Assembly (NCBI RefSeq): GCF_031822435.1
Contig: NZ_JAVQLW010000004.1
Coordinates: 1 to 64,000 of the forward strand
Length of the DNA stretch: 64,000 nucleotides
From: Paracoccus sp. MBLB3053
GTDB lineage: Bacteria > Pseudomonadota > Alphaproteobacteria > Rhodobacterales > Rhodobacteraceae
Direction: 5' to 3'
The position numbers and the translations under genes are program-made. Positions 1 to 8,821 of this stretch are shown here, one piece after another; positions within the stretch are counted from its first letter, which is position 1, and each line of letters opens with the position of its first letter. The notes beneath the pieces are model-generated. The model saw only the letters and a program-made list of their open reading frames with translations, was not told the origin of the DNA and searched no databases.

Positions 1-876
1 ATGAAACGGCTGCTGCTTGGGGCGTTGCTTCTGGCCGCGCCCGCCCATGCCGAAAGCTATCCTAAGGCCAGCCGTGTGCTGTCCCTGGGCGGCTCGGTCA
101 CGGAAATCATCTATGCGCTTGGCGAGCAAGACCGTCTGGTCGGGCGTGACACGACCTCGAACTGGCCGCCCGAGGCCAATGCTCTGACCGATGTCGGCTA
201 TATGCGCGCGCTTGCGCCTGAAGGCGTGCTGTCGGTTTCGCCCGATCTGATCCTTGCCGAGGAAGGCGCGGGTCCGCCCGAAACCGTCGCGGTCCTGAAA
301 TCCGCCAATCTGCCCTTTGTCAGCATCCCCGAAAGCTATGATGTCGCGGGGGTTCTGGCCAAGGTCGACGCCGTGGCCGAGGCGCTTGGCGTGGCGGATA
401 AGGGCAAGACCCTGCATGACAAGCTGGCCGCCGATCTGGGCGCGGCCGAAACCCGCGCCAAGGCGGTCGATGGCCCGAAAAAGGTGCTGTTCGTCCTGTC
501 TTTGCAAGGCGGTCGCGTGATGGCGGGCGGCGAGACAACCTCGGCCGATGGCATCATCCGTCTTGCCGGGGCGGAAAACGCGCTTGGCGGCGTTCAGGGC
601 TACAAGCAAGTCACCGACGAGGCCGTCATCAAGGCAGCGCCAGACGTCGTCGTGATGATGCGGCGCGGCAATGCCATGGCCGACGCGACTGCCAATGGCG
701 CTGCGGATGATACGGCGGCCATTCAATCGGCGCTGGCGCTTCCCGCGATTGCCGAAACGCCTGCGGGCCGCAATGGCCGCATTGTCATCATGGACGGGCT
801 GAAACTGTTGGGCTTCGGCCCCCGGACGGGCGAGGCCGCGGTCGAGTTGCATGATCTCGTCTACGGAACTCCGTGA
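1..876 (+). CDS. hmuT: Hemin ABC transporter substrate-binding protein HmuT
   Basis: Periplasmic receptor that captures heme and hands it to the HmuUV importer. The 291-residue product begins with a clear signal peptide (residues 1-17, ending AHA) and has the two-lobed metal-chelate binding fold (PF01497-type), with the characteristic early segment SRVLSLGGSVTEIIYALG. Length is normal for HmuT. The ATG is the first base of the window, so any upstream promoter, Fur-type site or hmuS/hmuR partner is outside view. Its stop overlaps the start of the permease gene (TGATG), so the two are translationally coupled. A vitamin B12 or siderophore receptor is the alternative, but the gene trio resembles hemin systems most. 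Confidence 0.88.
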   Translation: MKRLLLGALLLAAPAHAESYPKASRVLSLGGSVTEIIYALGEQDRLVGRDTTSNWPPEANALTDVGYMRALAPEGVLSVSPDLILAEEGAGPPETVAVLKSANLPFVSIPESYDVAGVLAKVDAVAEALGVADKGKTLHDKLAADLGAAETRAKAVDGPKKVLFVLSLQGGRVMAGGETTSADGIIRLAGAENALGGVQGYKQVTDEAVIKAAPDVVVMMRRGNAMADATANGAADDTAAIQSALALPAIAETPAGRNGRIVIMDGLKLLGFGPRTGEAAVELHDLVYGTP

Positions 877-1949
877 TGGACGCGGTTTCCCACCCACCAA
901 CGGTTCGGATCAGCGGGGATCGCAGCCATCGCGCGCGACTTACCGGCTGGATTTTGGTGGCGGTTCTGCTGGTGACGACGGTGCTGTCGCTGGGCTGGGG
1001 CGCCTCCGGGACCTCGCTTACCCGCGCAGTCTCGGATCTGCTGGCGGGGCGCGAGCTTGCCTTGCAGGACCGGGTCGTGCTGTTCGATATCCGCCTGCCG
1101 CGCATGCTGATGGGGATCTGCGTCGGGGCCTCGCTTGCAGTATCGGGCGCGCTGATGCAGGGGCTGTTTCGCAACCCGCTGGCTGATCCGGGCATTGTCG
1201 GCGTCAGTTCGGGTGCCTCGCTGGGCGCGATCATGGCCATCGTGCTGGGCGGTGCGCTGCCTGCCTCGATCGGCGCTTGGCTGGGCTGGTCCCTGGTGCC
1301 GCTGGCGGCATTCGCGGGCAGTTGGCTGACCACGATGGCGCTTTACCGGATTGCAACGCGGCAGGGGCGGACCTCGGTCGCGACCATGCTGCTTGCCGGG
1401 ATCGCCCTTGGCGCGATCATGAGCGCGATCGCCGGTCTGGTGATCCTGCGCGCCAATGACAGCCAGCTGCGCGACCTGACCTTTTGGGGACTTGGCTCGC
1501 TGGCCGGGGCGAATTGGCCAAAGCTCGCCGTCGCGGTTCCGGTCATGGCGGCAGGCCTGCTGGCCGCGCCGCTGCTGGCGCGCGGGCTGAACGCATTGAC
1601 CTTGGGCGAGGCTGCTGCGGGCCATGTCGGCATCCGCGTTCAGCGGATCAAGAACCGCGCCATTCTGAGCGTCGCCGCCGCCACCGGGGCGGCTGTCGCA
1701 GTCTCGGGCGGGATCGGGTTCGTCGGCATCGTGGTCCCGCATCTTCTGCGGCTTGCCAATGGGCCGGATCATCGCTGGCTGCTGGTGAATTCGGGCCTGC
1801 TGGGCGCGATCATGCTGCTTTGGGCGGATATGACCAGCCGCACGCTGATCGCCCCGGCGGAACTGCCCATCGGCATCGTCACCGCGATGATCGGCGGGCC
1901 GTTCTTTCTGTGGATTCTGCTGCGCAATAGGGGAGTGCTGGACCTGTGA
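876..1949 (+). CDS. hmuU: Hemin ABC transporter permease HmuU (FecCD family)
   Basis: Inner-membrane permease of the hemin importer, 357 residues, FecCD/BtuC family with many hydrophobic helices. Family landmarks seen are the RLPRMLMGICVGASLAVSG segment near residue 70, the GNPLADPGIVGVSSGA-like loop (here RNPLADPGIVG) and the ATPase-contact region GFVGIVVPHLLRL near the C-terminus. A GTG lies one codon upstream, but the ATG overlapping the hmuT stop is the simpler start. It overlaps hmuV by 4 bp. Function follows from family and operon position; heme versus other metal chelate cannot be decided from the permease alone. Confidence 0.88.
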   Translation: MDAVSHPPTVRISGDRSHRARLTGWILVAVLLVTTVLSLGWGASGTSLTRAVSDLLAGRELALQDRVVLFDIRLPRMLMGICVGASLAVSGALMQGLFRNPLADPGIVGVSSGASLGAIMAIVLGGALPASIGAWLGWSLVPLAAFAGSWLTTMALYRIATRQGRTSVATMLLAGIALGAIMSAIAGLVILRANDSQLRDLTFWGLGSLAGANWPKLAVAVPVMAAGLLAAPLLARGLNALTLGEAAAGHVGIRVQRIKNRAILSVAAATGAAVAVSGGIGFVGIVVPHLLRLANGPDHRWLLVNSGLLGAIMLLWADMTSRTLIAPAELPIGIVTAMIGGPFFLWILLRNRGVLDL

Positions 1950-2728
1950 GCCTGATCGTCGAAGACATCGCGGTCAGCCTTGGCCGCAAACAGATCTTCA
2001 GCGGGGTCTCGATCGCCGCGCAGGCGGGGCAGTTCACCGCCATCGTCGGGCCGAATGGCTCGGGCAAGACCACCCTGATGCGCGCGCTGACCGGCGAGTT
2101 GCCGCACAAGGGCCGGATCACCTTGGGCGGGCACGACATCGCCGCGCTCGCGCCCGAGGAATTGGCCCGGCGACGCGGCGTGCTGCCCCAGGCGGCCGCG
2201 CTGTCCTTTCCCTTTACCGTCGCCGAGGTCGTCCGCATCGGTCTTGAGGCGCGGGGCGAGCGCGCCGATGCCCTGATCCCCGCCGCTTTGGCCGCGGTCG
2301 ACCTGCCGGGCTTTTCCGGGCGGCTTTACCAGCAGCTTTCGGGCGGAGAGCAGCAGCGCGTGCAATTGGCCCGCGTGCTGGCTCAGGTCTGGCAGCCCGT
2401 CGGGCCCAATGGTCCGCGCTGGCTGTTTCTGGATGAACCGGTCATCAGCCTCGACATCGCACATCAGCTGACGGTGATGCGGCTGGCAGCGGATTACGCT
2501 CGCCGGGGCGGCGGTGTTCTGGCGGTGATGCATGACCTGAACTTGACGGCGCTCTTCGCGCAGAAGATCATCCTGATGGGCCGAGGCCAAGTCCTTGCGC
2601 AGGGCCGACCGGCAGAAGTGATGACCGACGCGATTTTATCCGAGGCCTATGGTTGCGCCCTGCGGGTGAACGAAGTTCCAAAGGACAGCATCTGGATACT
2701 GCCGCAAGCCACGTCCCTGGGCGGATAA
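1946..2728 (+). CDS. hmuV: Hemin ABC transporter ATP-binding protein HmuV
   Basis: Cytoplasmic ATPase that powers the HmuU permease; 260 residues. Walker A is GPNGSGKT (residues 35-42), the signature is LSGGEQQRV (about 132-140) and Walker B ends WLFLDEP, the usual order for HmuV. The loop between signature and Walker B carries the insertion QVWQPVGPNGPRW, typical of HmuV proteins. The GTG start overlaps the hmuU stop by 4 bp and has a GGGGAG ribosome-binding stretch upstream. The gene is complete, but IS6-transposase-like sequence begins about 30 bp after its stop, so the hmu operon ends at a mobile-element scar. Confidence 0.9.
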   Translation: MSLIVEDIAVSLGRKQIFSGVSIAAQAGQFTAIVGPNGSGKTTLMRALTGELPHKGRITLGGHDIAALAPEELARRRGVLPQAAALSFPFTVAEVVRIGLEARGERADALIPAALAAVDLPGFSGRLYQQLSGGEQQRVQLARVLAQVWQPVGPNGPRWLFLDEPVISLDIAHQLTVMRLAADYARRGGGVLAVMHDLNLTALFAQKIILMGRGQVLAQGRPAEVMTDAILSEAYGCALRVNEVPKDSIWILPQATSLGG

Positions 2729-2758
2729 GAGAAGGCGGTGCCGAAGATCACTACAGCG

Positions 2759-3078
2759 GTGGCGCAGATCTCTGGGCAATGCCCTTGGCGTGCGATCGAT
2801 GCCAGCGGCGTCGTGCGGGACATACTTGTTCAACCGCGCCGGAACGCAAAGGCGGAATAGCGCTTTCCGGGAAAGCTGATCGCGCGTTTCGGGGCGCCGC
2901 ATGTCGTCGTCACGGACAAGATGCGCAGCTACAACACGCCGATTGCCGAACTCGCGCTTGGTGCGGCCCGTCGCGCGCGCAAGGGCCAGAACAACCGTAC
3001 CGGGGGCACTCCACTGCCCGATCGGACGAAGAGAAAAGATGATGAGGCGGTTCAATCCTCCGCACCAGGCGCAGCGTC
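2759..3078 (+). mobile_element. IS6-family transposase remnant (C-terminal half)
   Basis: Plus-strand translation reads WRAIDASGVVRDILVQPRRN, then an in-frame TAG near 2858, then RFGAPHVVVTDKMRSYNTPI, RARKGQNNR and, after a frame change, RRFNPPHQAQR. This order matches the central and C-terminal catalytic part of IS6/IS26-type DDE transposases (D of VTDK visible, RKGLNNRAE-type motif degraded). There is no N-terminal half, no extreme C-terminus and no intact frame, so it cannot be active. Its end overlaps the last codons of the convergent gntR gene. Confidence 0.8.
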
Positions 3079-3765
3079 GGTGCACCCCGCCGGGCGCAGC
3101 GCCGCCAGGGTGGCTTGATAATGCTCGCTCAGCAACCGGCAGGCCAGTTCAGCATCGCGGCTCAGAACGGCGTCAAGAATGGCCTGATGCTCGGCCAGCG
3201 CGCCTTCGCGACGGGCCTGGCTGGAATGGGTGTTCATCGAGACGTTCCGGTAGCGTGCCGCCTGATCCATCATCGTCGCGCAAAAGGACAGCAGCCAGCT
3301 TGAGCCGCAGTGGTCGATCAGCTGCATGTGGAACTCCTTGTGGCGGATGTCCCATTCCTCGGATATCTCCCGCCCGTCATCGGGCATCAGCCGGCGCGAG
3401 GTGCGCGACAAGCGGTGAAAGCTGACGACCAGCGCCTCTTCCCACGCTTCGTCGGAACGGGCGATGGATTCCTGCAATGCGCGGGTTTCCAGCCAGATGC
3501 GGGTCTTGACCAGCTCCTCAAGATCGCCCATCTCCAGCGGGGCGACAAAAAAGCCGCGCTGGCTCTTGCGTTCTACCAACCCCTCGGCAGAAAGCCGGTT
3601 CAGGGCCTCGCGCACGGGGACAGCGCCGATTTTGTAGCGTTCGGACACCGTCTCGATGCGCAGCTTCATGTCGGGAAGAAGCAGCCCCTGCAGAATGTCG
3701 CGGCGGATCAGGTTATAGACCTGTTCCGACAGGCTGCGCATGTCGCTTGGCAACTTCTCTCCCAT
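3052..3765 (-). CDS. GntR-family (FCD subfamily) transcriptional regulator
   Basis: DNA-binding repressor or activator, 237 residues. The N-terminal winged helix (residues 10-70, with VREALNRLSAEGLVERKSQRGFFV) is followed by an all-helical FCD effector domain. It is the last gene of the minus-strand ABC operon, starting 5 bp after the permease stop, so it probably controls this operon and the divergent catabolic operon in response to the imported solute. The ATG at 3765 was chosen because the longer frame to 4500 is out-of-frame shadow of the permease gene. The last residues (DAAPGAED) are encoded opposite the IS6 remnant, so the native C-terminus may have been replaced by element sequence. 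Confidence 0.87.
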   Translation of the reverse strand: MGEKLPSDMRSLSEQVYNLIRRDILQGLLLPDMKLRIETVSERYKIGAVPVREALNRLSAEGLVERKSQRGFFVAPLEMGDLEELVKTRIWLETRALQESIARSDEAWEEALVVSFHRLSRTSRRLMPDDGREISEEWDIRHKEFHMQLIDHCGSSWLLSFCATMMDQAARYRNVSMNTHSSQARREGALAEHQAILDAVLSRDAELACRLLSEHYQATLAALRPAGCTDAAPGAED

Positions 3766-3770
3766 CGCGT

Positions 3771-4619
3771 TCAACCAAGGCCACCCGGCCGTTGGTCCTT
3801 GTTCCAGAACACGAACCGGCGTTGTGCCCAGACGACGGTGAAATACAGACAAAGTCCCAGCAGGCTCAAGTAGAGGATCAGCGCAAAGACGCGCGGCGTG
3901 TCCATCTGGCTGGCGGATTGCCGGATCAATGCCCCGAAGCCCTTGCCGCCGCCCAAAAATTCGCCAGTGATCGCCCCGGCCATGACGCCCACCGCCGCGA
4001 TTTTCAGGCCGGTGAACATATAGGGCAGGCCGGTCGGCAGTTTCAGCCGCAGCAGCGTCTGCATCCGCGTCGCGCCCATGGATTTGAAAAGCATCCGTTC
4101 GTTTTCGGTGGCGGCATAAAGACCGGCAGCGGTGGCGACGACGATGGGAAAGGTCGCGATAAAGGCCGCGAGCGCCACCTTGGAGGCAATGTCGAAGCCC
4201 AGCCATGCGATGAAGAGCGGCGCGAAGGCCACCTTGGGCATGGTGTCGATCGCGACCAGATAGGGCATGACCGCGCGTTCGCCGAATTTGGTCTCGCCGA
4301 CCAGAACGCCCAGCAGGAAACCGATGCTCGCCGCGATCAGGAAGCCGAAGAAGACCGTTTTGGTGGTCGTCCAGAGCGCGCCGAGCATGTAATCGCCGGT
4401 GATCAGATTGCGCCCCACGAAGATCAGATCCGCAAGCGTTTCGGCGGGGCTTGGCAGGATGATCGGAGATACCCAACCCCAGCGTGTCACCAGATCCCAC
4501 AGCGTGACGACAGCGATGAACAGAAGCGACATGGCGAGCCAGCGCGGCATGGCGTCGATCCAGCTGGTTTTCTCGATCCAGACGGTGTCAGGCAGGTCGT
4601 CGGAAGCGGTCTCGGTCAT
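3771..4619 (-). CDS. ABC transporter permease (TauC/SsuC type)
   Basis: Inner-membrane permease of a nitrate/sulfonate/taurine-type importer, 282 residues, BPD_transp_1 family. About six membrane segments are visible, and the EAA-like loop that docks the ATPase reads SMGATRMQTLLRLKLP near residues 185-200. It overlaps the ATPase gene by 4 bp (ATGA). The substrate cannot be read from the permease; the neighbouring acid hydrolase and dehydrogenase genes suggest a small organic acid or aromatic-derived acid rather than a sulfonate. Confidence 0.85.
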   Translation of the reverse strand: MTETASDDLPDTVWIEKTSWIDAMPRWLAMSLLFIAVVTLWDLVTRWGWVSPIILPSPAETLADLIFVGRNLITGDYMLGALWTTTKTVFFGFLIAASIGFLLGVLVGETKFGERAVMPYLVAIDTMPKVAFAPLFIAWLGFDIASKVALAAFIATFPIVVATAAGLYAATENERMLFKSMGATRMQTLLRLKLPTGLPYMFTGLKIAAVGVMAGAITGEFLGGGKGFGALIRQSASQMDTPRVFALILYLSLLGLCLYFTVVWAQRRFVFWNKDQRPGGLG

Positions 4620-5428
4620 TGCTCGGCCTCCTTGCCCAGCAGGTCGCGGATATGGGCCACGATCCGGCCGAATTCCGGGGTATTGATCATGTCCAGCGTG
4701 CGCGGCCGGGGCAGGGGGATCACCACCTCCTCGACGATGCGGCCGGGACGCGGCTTCATCACCAGGATGCGGTCGGACAGGATCACCGCCTCGGCCAGGG
4801 AATGGGTGACGAGAAAGGCGGTGGCGCGGGTCTCGTGGCAGATCCGCTGCAACTCCATGTTCATGAAATCCCGCGTCAGCTCGTCCAGCGCGCTGAAGGG
4901 CTCGTCCAGCAGCAAGACCGCCGGCCGGGTGATCAGCATCCGGCAGATCGAGGCCCGCTGCGCCATGCCGCCGGACAATTCGCCCGGATAGACATGCGCG
5001 AAATCGCCCAGACCCACGAGGTCCAGCAGATCCTGTGCCCGCGCGCGGGCGGCGCGGGCGGCGGATTTGCCCTGCCGGATCTCGATCGGCAGGACAATGT
5101 TTTCAATCGTGGTCATCCAGGGCAGCAGCGTCGCCTGCTGAAACATCATCCCGATATCGGCGCGGGTGCCGATGACGGGCTTGCCCTCGAGCGTGACGCG
5201 ACCCGAGGTCGGCGGCATGAGTCCCGACATGATCTTCAGCAGCGTCGATTTCCCGCAGCCCGACGAGCCGATGACCGAGACGAACTCGCCCTCGCGCAGG
5301 GTCAGGTTCACATCCGTCAATGCGACCAGGCGATTGCGCGCATAGGTCTTGGACAGGCGCGAGATCTCATAGACCGGTCGGGGAATGGCGGCGCTGTCCG
5401 GAAGGATCTGGGACTCGGCCATCGTCAT
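4616..5428 (-). CDS. ABC transporter ATP-binding protein (TauB/SsuB type)
   Basis: ATPase subunit of the same importer, 270 residues. Walker A reads GSSGCGKST (about residues 54-62), the Q-loop is MFQQATLLPW, the signature LSGGMAQRA and Walker B VLLLDEPFSALD. All catalytic motifs are present and the length is typical. It overlaps the substrate-binding protein gene upstream (ATGA) and the permease gene downstream by 4 bp, so the three subunits are translationally coupled. Confidence 0.9.
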   Translation of the reverse strand: MTMAESQILPDSAAIPRPVYEISRLSKTYARNRLVALTDVNLTLREGEFVSVIGSSGCGKSTLLKIMSGLMPPTSGRVTLEGKPVIGTRADIGMMFQQATLLPWMTTIENIVLPIEIRQGKSAARAARARAQDLLDLVGLGDFAHVYPGELSGGMAQRASICRMLITRPAVLLLDEPFSALDELTRDFMNMELQRICHETRATAFLVTHSLAEAVILSDRILVMKPRPGRIVEEVVIPLPRPRTLDMINTPEFGRIVAHIRDLLGKEAEQ

Positions 5429-6462
5429 GACGCGTTCCAGCCCTCGACGAATTCATTGCTATAGACCGCCGAGAGGTCATCGAGCGGCTTTTCCAACGCC
5501 CCCGAGGCCACGGCGGCGTCATGGATCATCTGCCAATGCTCGGGGGGCTGATAGCCGTAGCCCTTGGCGGCAAAGGCCTCGGTGGGCGTCATCCGGTCGA
5601 TCGCCGCCGCCAGAAGCGCTGCGGCGAATTTCTTGTCCTCGCCCTCCTGCGGGTTGCCGGTGGCGCAATGGGCCAGGGCCTTGTCATGGTTCGCCGGATC
5701 GCTGGCAAAGCGCATTCCCCGCACCAGGGCGCGCCCGAATTTCGGCGCAAGATCCGGGGTCGCGGCCATCTGGCTTTCCAGCATGGCGATGCCATTGCCA
5801 AAGAAGCCCAGATATTTCTCGGGCGTGATTTCACGCAGTTCCAGCCCACGCGCACCAAGGATCGCCGCATCCGAGATCGCACCCGCATAGGAGCCGACCT
5901 CGTCGCGCAGGAAGGCGACCGCAGCCGTTCCGCCATCGCCAACCGGCAGGAAGGTATAATCCACCCCGTCCTTCATCCCGAGATCCGTCAGGATGGCGCG
6001 GGTGAACGACACCTCGGCCCCGTCCGCCGTGCCGACGCCGACGACCGTCCCCTTCAGGTCCGCCGGGCTTTGCACCGCGCTGTCTTTCTTGACCAGAAGG
6101 CCAAAGACCGATTTCGGAAACAGATTATAGATGAACTTCACGTCCACGCCGCGCGCCCGCGCGCCAAGGACCGGCCCCGGTCCGGGGGCGCCGATCTGGG
6201 CCTGCCCGGCCGACATGGCCTGCAGCACGGCCGAAGAGCCGTCGATGGCCTGCAGGGTGGGCGCAAGCCCTTCTTCGCCGAAATAGCCCTCGCCGAGTGC
6301 CACCCAATAGGGCAGCCAGGTCAGGGCCGAGGGGTTTGGTACGGCGAATGTGATTGCCGTCTGCGCCCGCACGATCCCGGGACGCCCAATGGCAAAGGTC
6401 GCTGCTGCCGCTGCCGCAAGTCCCCCGAAGGCACGGCGGGAAAGTCTCGTTGCTTCCGTCAT
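5425..6462 (-). CDS. ABC transporter substrate-binding protein (NMT1/THI5-like)
   Basis: Periplasmic receptor of the importer, 345 residues from the chosen start. The N-terminus carries a twin-arginine-type signal (LSRRAFGGL followed by an Ala-rich stretch and VRAQT), so export may be through Tat after folding. The body has the NMT1/TauA-like binding fold (TWLPYWVALGEGYFGEEGL). The ATG at 6462 is preceded by a strong GGGAGGAG site, and upstream in-frame residues to 6549 look untranslated. It is first in the operon SBP-ATPase-permease-gntR and is divergent from the FAH operon across about 180 bp. Confidence 0.86.
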   Translation of the reverse strand: MTEATRLSRRAFGGLAAAAAATFAIGRPGIVRAQTAITFAVPNPSALTWLPYWVALGEGYFGEEGLAPTLQAIDGSSAVLQAMSAGQAQIGAPGPGPVLGARARGVDVKFIYNLFPKSVFGLLVKKDSAVQSPADLKGTVVGVGTADGAEVSFTRAILTDLGMKDGVDYTFLPVGDGGTAAVAFLRDEVGSYAGAISDAAILGARGLELREITPEKYLGFFGNGIAMLESQMAATPDLAPKFGRALVRGMRFASDPANHDKALAHCATGNPQEGEDKKFAAALLAAAIDRMTPTEAFAAKGYGYQPPEHWQMIHDAAVASGALEKPLDDLSAVYSNEFVEGWNAS

Positions 6463-6642
6463 CTCGTTTCTCCTCCCATGTCGCGGGTGGCGGGCCTCCT
6501 CAGATCCGCATCCCCTTGTCGAGGCTATACCATCTGCGAAGAAAATCAAAAAAATATACGATCCGAAAAAATTTAGGTTGGAATATCTTTATCCAGATGC
6601 ATGATCGGGCAAGCGGGTCGTTTGCCCCGAGGAGGAGATATG
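6463..6642. promoter_or_regulatory. Divergent promoter region between ABC operon and FAH operon
   Basis: This 180-bp gap separates two divergent operons. Its centre (about 6535-6600) is markedly AT-rich compared with the surroundings, containing runs such as aaaaaaatata and aaaaaattta, as expected for back-to-back promoters. The GntR protein of the left operon is the natural regulator. A half-site-like ATATACGAT lies near 6552, but I could not define a convincing palindromic operator. Confidence 0.5.
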
Positions 6643-7341
6643 ATGGCTTATGCCCTGACACCGCCCCAGCAGGCCTATCTGGACATCGTCGGCAGCGACG
6701 AGAAATTTCCGGTCCGGCGGATCTATTGCATCGGCAAGAACTATGTCGCCCATGTCATCGAAATGGGCGGAGAGGTCGAGCGCGACCCGCCGGTGATCTT
6801 TCAGAAACCGAATGATTCCGTGGTCCGCAATGGCGGCGAGATCCCCTATCCGGTCTATACCGAGAATTTTCATTATGAGGGCGAATTGGTCGTCGCGCTG
6901 AAATCCGGCGGGCATCATATTGCCGTGGCCGAGGCGGCGGGACATGTCTTTGGCTATGCGGTCGGGCTCGACATGACGCGGCGCGACCATCAGGCAAGGG
7001 CGCTGGAAAACGGCCTGCCCTGGGAGATCACGAAATCCTTCGATCACTCGGCCCCGATCGGTCCGATCAGCCGGATCGAGGATACCGGCGTCCTGACCGC
7101 AGGCCGGATCACGCTTTCCGTCAATGGCGAGACGCGGCAGGATGGCGATATCGGCTGGATGATCTGGAAGATCGACGAGATCATCTCGAAGCTCTCCGAA
7201 CAGTTCCGGCTGGCGCCCGGCGATGTCATCATGACCGGAACGCCGGCAGGCGTGGGCGCGGTGGTGCCGGGGGACGAGCTGGTCGTGCATGTGGACGGGT
7301 TGCAGGATCTGCACCTGCGGATCGGCGGCCCGGCGGCGTGA
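6643..7341 (+). CDS. Fumarylacetoacetate hydrolase (FAH) family protein
   Basis: Likely hydrolase, decarboxylase or isomerase of a beta-diketo acid or acylpyruvate; 232 residues, FAHD1/MhpD-like. The fold hallmarks are seen in order: YCIGKNYVAHVIEMG (28-42), KPNDSVV (55-61), the metal ligands in HYEGELVVAL (E79, E81) and GLDMTRRD (D110), and a C-terminal MTGTPAGVG motif. Two tandem ATGs exist; the second has better spacing from GGAGGAG at 6631-6637. It heads a four-gene operon with 4-bp overlaps. The exact substrate is unknown; the transporter next door presumably supplies the parent compound. Confidence 0.85.
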   Translation: MAYALTPPQQAYLDIVGSDEKFPVRRIYCIGKNYVAHVIEMGGEVERDPPVIFQKPNDSVVRNGGEIPYPVYTENFHYEGELVVALKSGGHHIAVAEAAGHVFGYAVGLDMTRRDHQARALENGLPWEITKSFDHSAPIGPISRIEDTGVLTAGRITLSVNGETRQDGDIGWMIWKIDEIISKLSEQFRLAPGDVIMTGTPAGVGAVVPGDELVVHVDGLQDLHLRIGGPAA

Positions 7342-7955
7342 CCCCTTATGCCAGATTAGCGGAACTTGGCGCGGCCACGCTGGGCGAGGCATGGCCCCAG
7401 GCGCGCATCGTGACCGCGCCGCCGCGGCCGCTTGCCCCGGACATGGCACTGGCCGGGCCGGCCGTGACGGTTCGGTGCCAGCCGGGCGACAATCTGGTGC
7501 TGCACAGGGTCATCGCCCAGGCCGGGCCGGGCGATGTGCTTGTCGTCGATTATGGGGGCAGGACCGACAGCGCCCCTTTTGGCGAGATCATGGCGCTGGC
7601 CTGTCAGCTGCGCGGCATCGCCGGTCTGATCATCGACGGCGCGGTGCGCGACAGCAGGGCGATCATCCGTGCGGGTTTTCCGGTCTTTGCCCGCGGCCTG
7701 ACGATCCGTGGCTCGACCAAACGGCATGTCGGCGCGATCGGCCCGAACCTGCTGCTCGCCGGAACCGAGGTCGCTGCGGGTGATCTGGTGGTGGCCGATG
7801 CCGATGGCATGGTCGTGGTCGCGCGGGATCAGATCGACACAGCGCTTGATGCCGCGCAGGCCCGCGCCGCGCGCGAGGAACACATCATGGCGCGGCTGCG
7901 GGCCGGGGAAAGCACGCTAGAGATTTTTGGCCTTGGGCCAAAGGAGGACGGATGA
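7338..7955 (+). CDS. RraA-like protein (possible HMG/CHA aldolase family)
   Basis: 205-residue RraA/MenG-like protein. The family either inhibits RNase E or, in catabolic operons, cleaves 4-hydroxy-4-methyl-2-oxoglutarate-type acids. The conserved core reads VVDYGG (69-74), FGEIMA (81-86) and IIDGAVRDSR (98-107) with the Arg-Asp pair at 104-105. In aldolases an acidic residue usually follows shortly after that pair, and none is visible here, so aldolase activity is uncertain. The GTG start overlaps the FAH stop by 4 bp, and the operon context argues for catabolism rather than RNase control. Confidence 0.75.
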   Translation: MTPYARLAELGAATLGEAWPQARIVTAPPRPLAPDMALAGPAVTVRCQPGDNLVLHRVIAQAGPGDVLVVDYGGRTDSAPFGEIMALACQLRGIAGLIIDGAVRDSRAIIRAGFPVFARGLTIRGSTKRHVGAIGPNLLLAGTEVAAGDLVVADADGMVVVARDQIDTALDAAQARAAREEHIMARLRAGESTLEIFGLGPKEDG

Positions 7956-8821
7956 GCGAGGTGATCGGCATTGCCGGAGTGGGTCGCATGGGCAGCGCCT
8001 TTGCGCAGCGTCTGATCGGAACCGGGCATCAGGTCCGGGTCTGGAACCGCAATCCCGATCGCTGTGCCCCGGCGGTCGCGGCGGGGGCCGAGCAGGTCGA
8101 TATGGCGGGGCTGGCCGCCTGTCCGGTCATCATTACCTCGCTTGCCGATGATCTGGCCGTGTCTCAGATCACCAAGGCGCTTATCGACGCGGGTCTTGGC
8201 GATGGCCTGTTGATCGAGATGTCGACGCTCTTGCCGAGCGAGGCCGCGGCGCTGGCGCAGCAGGTCGGCGCGGCGGGGGTGGAATTTCTGCATGCTCCGG
8301 TCGGCGGGACGGTCGAGCCCGCGCTGAAAGGGCAGTTGCTGGGCATGGCGGGCGGAAGCGCCGCGGCTTTCGCGCGCGCCCGGCCGGTTCTGGACCATCT
8401 GTGCCGCCGGGTCGAATATCTGGGCACACCCGAGGCAGCGGCACGGATGAAGCTGGCGATCAACCTGCCGCTCGCGATCTATTGGCAGACGCTGGGCGAG
8501 GCGCTGGCTTTGCTGCGCGGCGCGGGCATCGCGCCCGAACTCGCGATCAGCATGATCGCGGACAGTTCCGCCGGACCGACCGTGCTGAAGAACCGCCAGC
8601 AGGTCGTGGTCGATACATTGGCGGGGCAGGATCTGGCCGGCACCTTCGACCTGGCTGGCCTTGCCAAGGATCTGAACCAAGCCTTGGTTCTGGCGCGGGG
8701 CGAAGGCGCGGATATGCCGCTTTCCGATGCGACCGCCCCGCGCTATGCCCGGGCATTGGAGCAGGGGCATGGCGGGCTTGACGGCGCGAGCCTGTCGCGA
8801 CGTGCGGCGGGCTGGCCGTGA
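7952..8821 (+). CDS. NAD(P)-dependent beta-hydroxyacid dehydrogenase (3-hydroxyisobutyrate dehydrogenase family)
   Basis: Soluble oxidoreductase of 289 residues. The Rossmann motif GIAGVGRMGSAF (6-17) starts the protein, the substrate loop HAPVGGT lies at 114-120 and the catalytic lysine is K167 in RMKLAIN, the usual layout of the 3-hydroxyisobutyrate/tartronate semialdehyde family. It overlaps its upstream neighbour by 4 bp and the exporter gene downstream by 4 bp. Together with FAH and RraA-like proteins it would oxidise or reduce a hydroxyacid intermediate; the actual substrate is not inferable. Confidence 0.86.
   Translation: MSEVIGIAGVGRMGSAFAQRLIGTGHQVRVWNRNPDRCAPAVAAGAEQVDMAGLAACPVIITSLADDLAVSQITKALIDAGLGDGLLIEMSTLLPSEAAALAQQVGAAGVEFLHAPVGGTVEPALKGQLLGMAGGSAAAFARARPVLDHLCRRVEYLGTPEAAARMKLAINLPLAIYWQTLGEALALLRGAGIAPELAISMIADSSAGPTVLKNRQQVVVDTLAGQDLAGTFDLAGLAKDLNQALVLARGEGADMPLSDATAPRYARALEQGHGGLDGASLSRRAAGWP

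Noticed and set aside
3052..4500. 482-codon frame seeming to fuse a permease region with GntR
   Set aside because: The first 245 codons are an out-of-frame reading of the permease gene; the true GntR starts at 3765 just after the permease stop.
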